DNA from: Eumeta japonica
Lineage: Eukaryota > Arthropoda > Insecta > Lepidoptera > Psychidae
DNA: 64,000 nucleotides
Assembly: GCA_005406025.1 (NCBI GenBank)
Contig: BGZK01000876.1
Coordinates: 186,001 to 250,000 of the forward strand
Direction of reading: 5' to 3'
Both the position numbers and the translations under genes were made by a program. Below the pieces are notes generated by a model. It worked only from the letters and a program-made list of their open reading frames with translations, was not told where the DNA came from and did not search any database. Below are positions 59,501 to 64,000 of this stretch, one piece after another (positions within the stretch are counted from its first letter, which is position 1; every line of letters begins with the position of its first letter).

Positions 59501-60591
59501 ATAATAAATAATGAATAATATGTTTCTCTTCTCTTGTCTTTTTACGGCCTTCGGAAGGGGAAGAGGAGGTGTGAGAGGTCACACCTTCTCTTCCCCTTCG
59601 CCGGCTCCGCGTTCTTCTCGTCCCTCTTAACTCGTCAATCTCCTCGACCAACTCTTCCGCTTTCGTCTATCAGCTCCTCTATCTCACCTTCCCTTTTTTC
59701 ATCCGACATGACTCATCAGGTGTACCGGTGCTCCAACTTACCTTCTTCTCCACGAACCTTTGTATTCCTCTTGCCAATGTTCATTCTTCTCCTCCAGATG
59801 TCCAAACCTCGATCTTGCAATTAAATTGCGGTTAACATCTAATCTTGGCTTCGCTTCGACCTACATCTGCTTTTATATCTTTCATTGTAATCAGTTAGCT
59901 CAATTTCGTTGCCTGCCTTTCGTGAGTCTGCCTCTATTTTGATATTCCTTCTATAGGTCCAGTAATAATGGCTTAATAAATAAATCAAGAATGGTTTTCA
60001 ATTTATGTAAGGGTACCTATCTCTCTTTCATATGTATTCCCTCTTCTTCTTCTGGTTCCTCTTGGTTCCGCTCTTGGTTCAGGTTTCTGAGCACTCTGAG
60101 CAAACTATTGAGGTCCAAACCTCTCAATTCAATTTTATAAAGGTCTGTATTAAAGTAGGATAAATTTAATTAAGCCACACTCTTTATTAAATACTGATTA
60201 AAATTATAGTTGAATTAATACTTTGGTCGAGTCCAAATTTTAGGCCATTTTCATTGCTCACTGTTAGATAAATGTAAATAATAATTTGTTAAAATTAACA
60301 AAAAACGAGAGAGTGAATGTGAAAATAACAAAACATTTTTTCCAATGAAATTATTTTATTGAAAATAAATACGTCGAATATCTAAAATTGATATAAGTCA
60401 AACATGCATTTGGGTTTATGTAATCATAATACAAAGAAACTATTCCGTGAAAGTTAAGTCAATTAGAAGGAAAATTGTATTCTTGTATTACAACACTTTG
60501 TGCATGTTATTTGTTTTTTTTACAGAGCCTGATAATTAGCGACAAGTCGTCCGTCAGATACGTGAGCTACCAGAACGAAGAAGAACAATAG
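26432..60591 (+). CDS. Vmat: Vesicular monoamine transporter gene (spliced, 13 coding exons, one frameshift)
   Basis: VMAT is a proton antiporter of the synaptic-vesicle membrane that loads dopamine, serotonin, octopamine, tyramine or histamine into vesicles. Joining 26432-26564, 42019-42204, 44006-44035, 44674-44806, 46232-46290, 48582-48703, 50002-50146, 52391-52492, 55706-55841, 56376-56467, 58037-58220, 58935-59068 and 60526-60591 gives one reading frame with GT-AG introns. It encodes about 506 residues once one surplus A in exon 9 is set aside, close to the roughly 515 of vertebrate VMATs. Hallmarks, numbered with the microexon included: D37 in TM1 (LLLDNMLLT), a long lumenal loop with N-glycosylation sequons at N91, N103, N110 and N118, K144 in TM2 ([10 protein letters not shown]), antiporter motif [10 protein letters not shown] in TM5 (237-246), E317 in TM7, D404 in TM10 (GMVDSSMMP) and D431 in TM11. 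The related VAChT is disfavoured because TM1 reads LLTTVVPIIPEF, and because VAChT normally lies nested in the ChAT locus, usually without introns. Apart from the frameshift nothing suggests decay, so an assembly error or rare allele is likelier than a pseudogene. Confidence 0.95.
28180..28420. mobile_element. LINE/SINE tail (CTAGCCCAGTGCGGG family), intron 1
   Basis: CCAGCCCAGTGCGGGCTGGG, then GTCGAACCCGGTAATTTCTG and CACCGCTAAGTCACTT. Several short open frames cross it on both strands. None is a gene. Confidence 0.55.
31870..31950 (-). mobile_element. SINE-like repeat fragment, reverse, intron 1
   Basis: GGTGTTCATGGACGGCGGTG, then ACCTTCTGCTTTCCAACGGG: the terminal part of the family only. 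Confidence 0.6.
32700..33290. repeat. 41-bp minisatellite with higher-order structure, in VMAT intron 1
   Basis: About 14 degenerate units follow the pattern GTAGCTCGGCTGCATTTAGT and AGTAGCCTTGTATGAATTGTT. A block beginning TTGCGTATAATCATAACC recurs at 32902 and 33107, 205 bases apart, which equals five units and indicates a higher-order repeat of at least two copies. Central units are the most alike and the edges the most degenerate. An isolated degraded copy lies at 33755-33855, beyond a SINE-like fragment. Confidence 0.9.
33620..33735 (-). mobile_element. SINE-like repeat fragment, reverse, intron 1
   Basis: GTGTGAAGTAGCACCTTCCG and GGCCCACGCCCCCTCCATCA, inserted between the main 41-bp minisatellite and its isolated outlying copy. 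Confidence 0.65.
34187..34281. promoter_or_regulatory. Cluster of four GACGTC (CRE-like) cores in VMAT intron 1
   Basis: GACGTC cores sit near 34189, 34207, 34226 and 34261. The third is a full palindromic CRE, TGACGTCA (34225-34232). The first two form a 12-bp-arm inverted repeat (34187-34198 and 34203-34214). The last two share GACGTCATTAACTCTCTGTA as a direct repeat 35 bases apart. CRE sites bind CREB/ATF factors in activity-regulated genes. Confidence 0.35.
34440..34985. other. GC-rich block in intron 1, unrecognised
   Basis: Contrast with the flanks is strong (CCCCTTCCCCGCCCGCAG and CGGCGGGCGGGGGGGC). Overlapping open frames exist on both strands, as expected in GC-rich DNA, and none shows a known domain. 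A near-duplicate of GATGACCTGTCAG plus TACAGGCCCG lies just before it (34378-34438). It may be an old retroelement or a regulatory island. Confidence 0.3.
36513..36580. repeat. Hairpin with 30-bp arms, one mismatch, in VMAT intron 1
   Basis: Arms 36513-36542 and 36551-36580 (starting CGTCACCACCTACATGTGGT) pair with a single mismatch around the 8-base loop GCACGTAG. The arms also hold internal GGTGTCACC-type dyads. It could be a microRNA-like precursor or a small foldback element. Confidence 0.93.
37965..38335 (+). mobile_element. MITE-like element, copy 1 (intron 1)
   Basis: It starts AAATTGGTTGTCTGTAAAGT with CGGTTTACGAGCG, then TTTTACGTGATAACGTC, and ends with AGACGTTATCACGTC, so the termini are inverted repeats. 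The interior is a CpG-rich segment with CTCGCTCGCGCGC. It shares head, tail and interior style with the copy at 41.5-41.96 kb. Confidence 0.7.
38600..39032 (+). promoter_or_regulatory. GC-rich, TATA-containing promoter-like block in intron 1
   Basis: CpG-rich DNA (GACGCCGGCGAGGGGCGCTC and GGCGCCGGCGGAGGGCGC) leads to TATATAAA at 38873-38880, an E-box CACGTG at about 38910, and a strong donor-like AAA|GTGAGTG at 39033. This could be an internal promoter with a short noncoding exon. An isoform from here would need a start codon other than that of exon 1, and none is evident. It could also be a decayed transposon. Confidence 0.25.
39373..39640 (+). mobile_element. SINE-like repeat (CCATGGACACTYGC family), intron 1
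   Basis: CGAGCCACCAATGAGTAGGT, CCCATGGACACTCGC, GGCCACCGGAAATCTC and CAACAGCGGAAGTTGCTACT occur in family order. A tail ends near 39635. Confidence 0.75.
39990..40270 (+). mobile_element. SINE-like repeat (CCATGGACACTYGC family), intron 1
   Basis: GAGGAGCAAACGAGC, GGTGGTCACCGCCGACCATG, GACACTCGCAGCCGC, GATATCTGTTGGAGG and GAAACGCAACAGCGCAAGCT are present. It is preceded at 39893 by the head of an AAGTGCGA-type repeat, so two families are joined here. Confidence 0.75.
41490..41960 (+). mobile_element. MITE-like element, copy 2, just upstream of VMAT exon 2
   Basis: The head TTTGGTTGCCTGTAAAGTCG leads to TTTTACGTGACAACG, and the tail is AAGACGTTGTCACGTCAAAA. The ends are inverted repeats of each other. 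The interior carries GAGAGAGACGC and CTCTCTCTCG. The tail finishes about 60 bases before the exon 2 acceptor, so the branch-point region may lie in or right next to it. Confidence 0.7.
42019..42204 (+). CDS. Vmat: VMAT coding exon 2: end of TM1 and most of lumenal loop 1
   Basis: It opens with [11 protein letters not shown], the signature that closes TM1 in VMATs. A Pro/Ala-rich, weakly conserved lumenal loop follows, with VCACSDKN and two N-glycosylation sequons (NLT at N91, NIT at N103). The acceptor TTTTCCTTCCACAG is strong and the donor is CAAG|GTGAGC. Both ends are in phase 1. GC content is far above the flanking intron. A probable MITE ends about 60 bases upstream of the acceptor. Confidence 0.93.
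42205..44005 (+). other. Vmat: VMAT intron 2
   Basis: 42745-42960 looks like a repeat edge (GACCCTAACGCCATCTGTTG, then GTGAAATAAACAC). The rest is AT-rich with no exon seen until the T-rich acceptor of the microexon. Confidence 0.7.
44006..44035 (+). CDS. Vmat: VMAT microexon (30 bp, probable cassette exon) in lumenal loop 1
   Basis: Thirty bases lie between a strong acceptor (a run of T, then GCATACAG) and a consensus donor (GTAAGT). They enter and leave in phase 1, so inclusion adds ten residues ([10 protein letters not shown]) and skipping keeps the frame, joining Q106 to [10 protein letters not shown]. The insert adds one sequon (NET) and three basic residues to the glycosylated loop between TM1 and TM2. 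The call rests on splice-site quality and phase, since loop 1 is too variable across the family to test by homology from memory. RNA reads spanning the junctions would settle it. Confidence 0.62.
44140..44590 (+). mobile_element. tRNA-derived SINE-like sequences in intron 3
   Basis: Two polymerase III A-box-like sites occur: TAGCGAAGCGGTCAAGGC at about 44146, and TGGCTTAGTGG at about 44368, which fits TRGCNNAGYGG. Neither has a good GGTTCGANNCC B box at the normal distance, and no cloverleaf can be drawn, so these are retroposon heads and not tRNA genes. Together they fill most of the 638-bp intron. Confidence 0.45.
44590..44638. repeat. CA-rich microsatellite in VMAT intron 3
   Basis: An imperfect CA repeat about 35 bases upstream of the exon 4 acceptor. 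It is close enough that its length could affect splicing. Confidence 0.85.
44674..44806 (+). CDS. Vmat: VMAT coding exon 4: end of loop 1 and TM2
   Basis: It encodes [12 protein letters not shown], then the conserved [30 protein letters not shown]. The lysine in FASKA (residue 144 with the microexon) matches the TM2 lysine of mammalian VMAT2 (K138/139), which pairs with a TM11 aspartate in the family model. [10 protein letters not shown] begins the TM2-TM3 loop that carries the MFS signature. The acceptor CCATCACACAG follows a CA-rich stretch and the donor is ACAG|GTGAGC. The arginine codon is split with exon 5. Confidence 0.95.
45665..45740 (+). mobile_element. Tail fragment of the GGAACCCTAA element in intron 4
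   Basis: CGGACGGACGGACATGACG, AAGGGTTCCGTTATTGCC and TCGGAACCCTAAAAG match the tail of the same family. Fragments of a GACGCGGGCGGAGC-type repeat lie on both sides (44985-45240 and 45795-45820). Confidence 0.6.
45905..46105 (-). mobile_element. SINE-like repeat, reverse, intron 4
   Basis: ACTTGAAGTAGCAGTTTCCG, GTTCCGGTGGTCCACTTTCC, AGAGGCCGGCAACGCGCTGG and CCATGGGCGGCGGTGACCAT. It ends about 130 bases before exon 5. Confidence 0.8.
46232..46290 (+). CDS. Vmat: VMAT coding exon 5: TM3
   Basis: A 59-bp exon encoding [19 protein letters not shown], the third membrane helix (vertebrate VMATs read IGYPIPIFAGFCIMFVSTI here). The acceptor TTATTTAACAG|GAT completes the arginine codon split with exon 4. 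The donor is ATAA|GTGAGT, leaving one base for the next exon. A reverse-oriented SINE-like copy ends about 130 bases upstream. Confidence 0.92.
47584..48222 (+). mobile_element. Dispersed AAGTGCGAG/GGAACYCTAA element in intron 5
   Basis: The head GGCAAGTGCGAGTGGCATTA with GATTCCGTACTTATTGG and the tail GGGGTCCTTTTTATCACGG, ending GGGAACTCTAAAAA, frame an AT-rich, decayed body. Same family as the intron 6 element. Confidence 0.5.
48582..48703 (+). CDS. Vmat: VMAT coding exon 6: TM4
   Basis: It encodes [20 protein letters not shown], then [22 protein letters not shown]4 with the [14 protein letters not shown] core shared by all VMATs. The acceptor is TTCTTTCCAG at 48581 and the donor is AAG|GTGAGT. 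The first two bases complete an Ile codon with exon 5, and the exon ends on a codon boundary. Open frames run into the upstream intron, but the family match begins exactly at the acceptor. Confidence 0.95.
49262..49990 (+). mobile_element. Dispersed element (AAGTGCGAGTCGG head, GGAACCCTAA tail) filling intron 6
   Basis: The head GGACAAGTGCGAATGGAAAT and the tail GTACGGAACCCTAAAAAT bracket a diverged body that includes GAGACGGACGATC. This head and tail pair is a frequent lepidopteran repeat that I recognise from memory. The tail ends about 12 bases before the VMAT exon 7 acceptor, so the acceptor's upstream context is repeat-derived. Confidence 0.65.
49586..49684. repeat. 19-bp tandem repeat in VMAT intron 6
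   Basis: About five units of ATAACTACAAATTAATGAT with small substitutions. It lies inside the AAGTGCG/GGAACCCTAA element that fills much of this intron. Confidence 0.85.
50002..50146 (+). CDS. Vmat: VMAT coding exon 7: TM5 antiporter motif and TM6
   Basis: It encodes [20 protein letters not shown], then [18 protein letters not shown] and the start of TM6. [10 protein letters not shown] (residues 237-246) is the MFS motif C typical of proton antiporters. The acceptor AATGTGATCACAG has a poor pyrimidine tract, because a dispersed repeat ends about 12 bases before it. The donor is GGCC|GTGAGT. GC content is high compared with the surrounding intron. Confidence 0.96.
50165..50350 (+). mobile_element. 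Repeat shared with the 25.3-kb copy, copy 2, in intron 7
   Basis: CGAGTCAGGGGCGGAGTCAC, TTCGTTCAGGACTGGTTCCA and CTGACCCCCTTGGATTAGG match the 25.3-kb copy. It starts about 20 bases after exon 7. Confidence 0.55.
50750..50980 (+). mobile_element. Possible solo LTR remnant in intron 7
   Basis: A compact set of a TATA-like TATAAATAG (50826), a polyadenylation-like AATAAAA (50950) and flanking GATGGCGCAGCC and CAACGGCGGCCAT resembles an LTR. No primer-binding site, polypurine tract or coding remnant adjoins it, and I could not establish terminal TG...CA or target-site duplications. Confidence 0.2.
51630..51835. mobile_element. LINE/SINE tail-like repeat, intron 7
   Basis: CACACTGACGCAGTGCGGAA, GATCGAGCCCGGCACTTCCG and GTGCTTGACCACTGAGCGAC keep the family order: CAGTGCGG, a CGAACCCGG-like box, then GACCACTGA. 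Confidence 0.5.
52391..52492 (+). CDS. Vmat: VMAT coding exon 8: TM6 end, cytosolic loop and start of TM7
   Basis: It encodes [20 protein letters not shown], then [19 protein letters not shown] closes TM6, the variable [13 protein letters not shown] forms the cytosolic central loop, and DPYIIVAAG opens TM7. The vertebrate counterpart reads LLKDPYILIAAG. The acceptor is TCCTATACAG. The donor GCAG|GTGATG departs from consensus at position +5. A long foldback element lies about 250 bases downstream in intron 8. Confidence 0.94.
52743..52942. mobile_element. Foldback (MITE-like) element in VMAT intron 8
   Basis: The arms of about 89 bases (52743-52831 and 52853-52942) are imperfect reverse complements around a spacer of about 21 bases. 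Paired landmarks include GACATTTAAC with GTTAAATGTC, AATAAAATTTGC with GCAAATTTTATT, and CCTTTCAAC with GTTGAAAGG. The outer ends are GAGCCTTTTCCACG and CGGTGGAAGAGGCCCTC. No transposase is present. The element begins about 250 bases after exon 8. Confidence 0.8.
53138..53215. repeat. GTTACGCGCCATCTTTAT short tandem triplication in intron 8
   Basis: Three copies of GTTACGCGCCATNTTTAT lie within about 78 bases, the last with ATATTTAT. The core GCGCCATCTT resembles the motif cluster at 23.95 kb. Confidence 0.8.
55453..55547. repeat. (CA/CG)n alternating purine-pyrimidine tract in intron 8
   Basis: About 95 bases of nearly perfect alternation of CA and CG dinucleotides, including GCGCGCGCGC near its end. 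It is a strong sequence match to known Z-DNA-forming tracts and ends about 160 bases before the exon 9 acceptor. Confidence 0.9.
55706..55841 (+). CDS. Vmat: VMAT coding exon 9: TM7-TM8 with a one-base frameshift
   Basis: The first 28 bases continue the expected frame (AITFANVGI). From 55736 the frame one base later reads [20 protein letters not shown], then [15 protein letters not shown]. In VMATs these two blocks are contiguous (ANMGIAMLEP). Removing one A from the pair at 55734-55735 joins them exactly. The frame used by the second block reads TAA at 55733-55735, so no alternative upstream acceptor can rescue it. E317 of AMLEP is a functionally important TM7 glutamate in the family, and it lies just after the shift. 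As written, the transcript would leave the VMAT frame at residue 313 and lose TM8-TM12. An assembly or base-call error in a two-A run is my preferred explanation. Confidence 0.92.
56376..56467 (+). CDS. Vmat: VMAT coding exon 10: TM8-TM9 region
   Basis: It encodes [20 protein letters not shown], then [26 protein letters not shown] is a strongly conserved VMAT block (GTNIFGILAHKMGRW in vertebrates) and is the second MFS cytosolic loop signature. The acceptor is ATATATTCTAG and the donor is CTG|GTGAGT. Its phase agrees with exon 9 only if the surplus A of exon 9 is ignored. Confidence 0.95.
57268..57945 (+). mobile_element. Dispersed element (CCCGCGACTTCGTCCGCG) in intron 10
   Basis: It starts CTAACTTCTGCCCGCGACTT with CGTCCGCGTG, and ends GGCCAGAAATTTCTGAGATA, AGCGCGTTC, a CAAACAAA run, then CTCTTCAGTTTTATAGAATT and AGTGTAGATA. 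Both ends are familiar from lepidopteran genomes. No reverse transcriptase or transposase is visible, so it is non-autonomous or decayed. Confidence 0.7.
58037..58220 (+). CDS. Vmat: VMAT coding exon 11: TM10-TM11 with two essential aspartates
   Basis: It encodes [20 protein letters not shown], then [20 protein letters not shown] and [21 protein letters not shown]404 in GMVDSSMMP and D431 in YAIGDTAFC correspond to rat VMAT2 D399 and D426, which are needed for substrate recognition and proton coupling. [15 protein letters not shown] is diagnostic of SLC18. The acceptor is CATCCCAG and the donor is GTCG|GTGAGT. This is the most strongly conserved stretch in the window. Confidence 0.97.
58935..59068 (+). 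CDS. Vmat: VMAT coding exon 12: end of TM11 and TM12
   Basis: It encodes [20 protein letters not shown], then [25 protein letters not shown]. GPxxSGAL and the LRxPPAxxEK ending are typical of VMATs. The donor CAG|GTACAA is weaker than the others in this gene. Reading through it stays open for 43 further codons, to a TAA ending at 59200. Splicing to exon 13 produces an acidic dileucine-type motif, EKQSLI, across the junction. Confidence 0.94.
59069..59200 (+). CDS. Vmat: Possible alternative VMAT C-terminus by read-through of the exon 12 donor
   Basis: If the weak GTACAA donor is not used, the frame continues with [16 protein letters not shown] and ends with RKAVSVQKI and TAA at 59198-59200, 43 extra residues. 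An AATAAA lies at 59503-59508, suitably placed for a short alternative 3' end. Drosophila VMAT is known to make two proteins with different C-termini, which makes the idea reasonable. The stretch has no motif I can name, and an open frame of this length can arise by chance. Confidence 0.25.
   Translation, partial: VQLSLIQFQIQKHIYFESFVTFLTHHYIMNLPLVRKAVSVQKI
59201..60525 (+). other. Vmat: Rest of VMAT intron 12
   Basis: It contains a pyrimidine-rich stretch at 59520-59820 (CTTCTCTTCCCCTTCGCC, CTCGTCAATCTCCTCGACC) and otherwise AT-rich DNA. No exon recognised. If the read-through C-terminus is real, 59201-59510 would be its 3' UTR. Confidence 0.6.
60526..60591 (+). CDS. Vmat: VMAT coding exon 13: cytosolic C-terminus and stop
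   Basis: It encodes [21 protein letters not shown] and a TAG stop. The acceptor TTTGTTTTTTTTACAG is strong. The tail is acidic at its end, as in vertebrate VMATs. The exon 12/13 junction makes EKQSLI, which fits the [D/E]xxxL[L/I] sorting signal that directs VMATs to secretory vesicles and mediates endocytosis. Confidence 0.9.
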   Translation, partial: SLIISDKSSVRYVSYQNEEEQ

Positions 60592-63500
60592 ACGCCATTT
60601 TGTCGACGATCCGCCATTTCGTGTTTTTTCTTCCTTTTTCTTTTTTATAAGCGTCAAGGGAGAGCTTTTACGGTATATTAGTATTTATTCGCTTATCGGA
60701 GTATAAGGTAACAATATCGACCAAGTATTTATGCCAAAATAAATAAATAATAAAAAAAAATTGCCCAAAAATTAGATAATAACTATATTTAGTGTAATGA
60801 TATTTATTAGACTGTTTCTCAAAGCGGTCCACACACGACTGAAGTTCTTAAAATTTTAAAAGTAACCTAAACGAATTTAAAAATTCTATCATTATTTATG
60901 TCTAATATAAGTATTAAACAGTTATCATGATTTATTCAATTGTACCGACAGCAGATTATTCACTGTTAAAGACGATTAAATAGATTTAATTTTTTTTACC
61001 ACTGTCCGCAGTCGTAAAAAGACTAATAACTAATTTGTTATATAATTTTTTATTCTATTGTCTTGTATTTATTTTGGTTAATGTGTGGACTTTTAAATAC
61101 ATATATGCAAATGTATATACGCTTACAAAACAAATATATCATACGCGAAAGATTGCCGTAACAGCAGGGTGTCTTATATCGAGTCGTAGAGAAGAGAAAT
61201 GATAACTGTATATCTATTTAATACAAGACATATCTTTCTATACATTTACACAATATATCTTACGTATTTAGGACGTATACTCGAAATATACAAAAATATA
61301 CCAATAGCTTTTCTTAGAATACAATAGCGTCCCATAGTGTAGCAAATTATGTACGCTTAACGAAAATATCAAGTTTTTTGAAATTAGCATGTGTGACTTT
61401 GACAATATATTAAAAAAAAAACGCATATATATATATATATATATTAGACAATACATTATCGTATATTATGTAGACAATAATTTGAATTAATGGACAAATT
61501 TTCGAAAGTTTTTTCAGTAAAATGACAATAAGTTCCTATTTTAATATTGGAAGAGTGTAAATTTTTGGCAGACCATTATAGAAAATGATGGGCTTTTTTT
61601 TTATCTGTTGAATCCTTTTAGTATAATAATTCGGATAATAATTCCTATTTCATAGACAATATAAACTAAACATTTTTCATTCATTTTAGAACCAGACAAG
61701 GGTATGTAAGGACCAAAAGAATGTAGTGTCGATGCTATGCGTCTATCCAAATTTTTGGATTTTTGAACTTTTCGTAATGATAAGAGAGCAGTAGTTCCGG
61801 CCCGAGCTGTAAATAAAGGCCACGACGATAGTGTTTATCCGACACGAGAACTTTCTCGTTCGCGTCTCGTATGACGTCATCATTGACGTGTAATAGGATA
61901 TCGTTACTTCACTATCATATTTGACGTGTTAGCTTAAATTAGTTTGTAATTAATAAGAAATAAATCATCTTCGCTTCCCTATGATTGAGAAATTTCTTAA
62001 AAAAAAATTCTCGTTTTTCTAATAAAAGCTTGAATTTAATTTATAGTTCCATTTATATAGTACAGAATTAAGTATAAAATATTATTAATGATATTAAAAT
62101 AAATATCAATACGTATATATTATCTTGATATCAATGTAGTAGTGACATTGTAGTAGCGACATATGAATACGGACAACGCGTACTATAGTTGTAAAATTCA
62201 ATTTTTTTGTATAACATCTTGTTGTATTCGAATATATAAAATTAAAACAGTTAAATATTATAGATGTTCACATATTGTACGAAAAAAAAGTAGACGTATT
62301 TATACACTAATTAACTTATTGAGGGCTAAAAATAACAATTGCAATGTCCTTATTTTCCCGTTTTATCAGAAATTTCATAATAAAATACAATATAATAATT
62401 CTTTCTATAGCTCTATTTGATAATTTACCTCACTCGTACAATTTTTCAATTTATTTATATGCTTTTTACACTTAATAAAATAGTTACTGAGTCGTAATAT
62501 TTTCAAGCAAACCAATTTAAAGCACTGCAAAAATAATTGTACGGTTTTAATTGCAATTTTTTTTGCCACCCTATAAAACATTTATTAAATGATCAGTTAG
62601 AACACTATATACGCTCACTGAAAAATTAAATTTTAAATATATCTATAATATATATAATATTAATCAAAATCATGTCATGTATTGTATATCAATGTAGTAG
62701 TGCTTAAGCAAAATTAGTACAATAACCTAAGAAAATCGTGGTGGAATGTTTCTCAAATAATGTTTGAAATTTTATTTTTTCTATTAATATCGACTTTATT
62801 AACTTGTTTTTTTATATCATAATACATTTAATCCAAGAATAAATAAATAAAATATATTTCTCCGTAATGCTAGCCACAACGGATGTCATAATACAGTACA
62901 ACTCGATTCTTATTGATTGATAACAATTTAACAGATAAATATTTCTCGTTTAGAAGGCACACTGTTATAAATACATCGGTCACTTATTTTACAAGATGGC
63001 GCTTGTACTCATCCACACTGAGCTGTCAAAATATAATACAATTTTATTCGTGTCGCTAGACATTTGAATACACATGTCCTAAATCCGTTTGGTGCAAGTC
63101 AAAGATAAGACAATGGTGATGCGATAGAAAAAGTATTCGAATTAAATCTGCACATTGGTACAGTTATTCTAACCAGAGGTATCCTTCCAGAAAATAGTGT
63201 GAAACATACCTTATAACTTAAATATACCTTATTATGTGAAATATACCTTAGCATGTGTAATATGCCTTAGTATATTTTACATATTAATTTTATGTAGAGG
63301 TAAACAGAGATTAGACATATAGAATTGTCTTGCTATACTTAATTTAACTGTGTATTCAATCCATTAGAATCTTACGATAATTTATGTATGTCACAACATT
63401 CCCATTTTGTGATATACAAAAAAAATAAAATATTTTTAATATATGAGCAGTTTCAAATCAAATTATCATCAAAAGTTAGGTTTTTGAGTCTGTCTGGTGC

Positions 63501-64000
63501 CATATCTTGATAATTTTAAGAATTATTTATTCATTGATAAAATATATTTGGAAATCCTTTTTTTTTATGAGTTTTCCTTTTGATAATATGTAGGTTTGAT
63601 TCGATAATTTTTTTTTAACAAAAAATGACATTTTGCGAATGGCTGCGCGTGATGTTGTTTAAAAATTTGAAGAAACACATCCACTTGCGATATTCATTAA
63701 CATATTTGTTTCGTAAAAATTAAATAATTTCTTTAATCATTTTTTAATATTCCCATTTTCTGTCCCGATACATTTAAATATATTTTTAGAATATATTTAA
63801 ATGTATCGGGACAGATTTTTGTGTTAATTCTTCGAAGTTTTATTTAAATTAATTGAACTATTTGAATTAATTAAAATATTGTTTTTAAAATTCGAACTAT
63901 CTTTTAATATATTACTCAGCTTAATCTTTTAATAAAGGCGCTTTATTTGCATTATCCTTTTTTTTTTATTTGCATTTAATGCAAACATATATTTTGCATG
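60592..64000 (+). other. VMAT 3' UTR and downstream AT-rich DNA
   Basis: AT-rich, with no coding exon seen. AATAAA-type signals cluster at about 60739-60752, with others near 62840 and 63425, so the transcript end cannot be fixed from sequence. A full CRE-like TGACGTCA is at 61872-61879. The 15-mer ATCAATGTAGTAGTG occurs near 62131 and again near 62688. A degenerate run of GAAATATACCTTA-like units lies at about 63200-63270, and a perfect hairpin at 63761-63813. Short AT microsatellites are near 61425-61444. Confidence 0.5.
63761..63813. repeat. Perfect 23-bp inverted repeat downstream of VMAT
   Basis: The left arm 63761-63783 (starting TGTCCCGATACATTTAAATA) is exactly complementary to 63791-63813, with a 7-base loop TTTTAGA that can add one more pair. 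It lies about 3.2 kb beyond the stop codon. Confidence 0.93.

Noticed and set aside
26432..60591. Vesicular acetylcholine transporter identity
   Set aside because: TM1 ([14 protein letters not shown]), TM7 ([15 protein letters not shown]) and TM8 ([15 protein letters not shown]) fit VMAT better. VAChT normally lies nested in the choline acetyltransferase locus, usually without introns.

Overview
This window is intron-rich, AT-rich eukaryotic nuclear DNA. It looks insect, and most likely moth or butterfly (Lepidoptera). The case for Lepidoptera is the dispersed repeats: a SINE-like unit built around CCATGGACACTCGC and GTTGCCGGCCTCTTGGG, an element with head AAGTGCGAGTCGG and tail TACGGAACCCTAA, a CTAGCCCAGTGCGGG tail, and a decayed antisense LINE reverse-transcriptase end. 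I know these from memory of lepidopteran genomes and ran no search.

One protein-coding gene can be read with confidence. It is a vesicular monoamine transporter (VMAT, SLC18 family, MFS/DHA12), on the plus strand, with coding sequence in 13 exons from 26432 to 60591. Exon phases chain without a break from the ATG to the TAG. Family hallmarks are present: Asp in TM1, Lys in TM2, the antiporter motif in TM5, and Asp in TM10 and TM11. The product would be 506 residues with a 30-bp microexon (44006-44035) or 496 without it. The one defect is a single extra A in exon 9 (55734/55735). It shifts the frame in the middle of a family-diagnostic motif, and the correct frame resumes immediately after it.

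Layout: 1-26.4 kb holds no recognisable coding gene. It has dispersed repeats, a 19-copy 16-bp array, AT microsatellites, a 45-bp palindrome and three promoter-like segments (13.8, 20.1 and 24.0 kb), any of which could serve VMAT. 26.4-26.6 kb is coding exon 1. 26.6-42.0 kb is a 15.4-kb intron with a 41-bp minisatellite, a CRE-like cluster, a 30-bp-arm hairpin, several CpG-rich islands and two copies of a probable MITE. 42.0-60.6 kb holds exons 2-13, with transposon remnants in several introns; one of these ends about 12 bp before the exon 7 acceptor. 60.6-64.0 kb is probable 3' UTR and downstream DNA.

There is no operon, CRISPR array, phage or tRNA gene here. The most useful leads are the exon 9 frameshift, the frame-neutral microexon that adds a glycosylation sequon to the lumenal loop, a possible read-through C-terminus after exon 12, and the intronic hairpins and regulatory-looking clusters. 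Gene function is inferred from family signatures. Splice sites are assigned from consensus and protein continuity, not from RNA.
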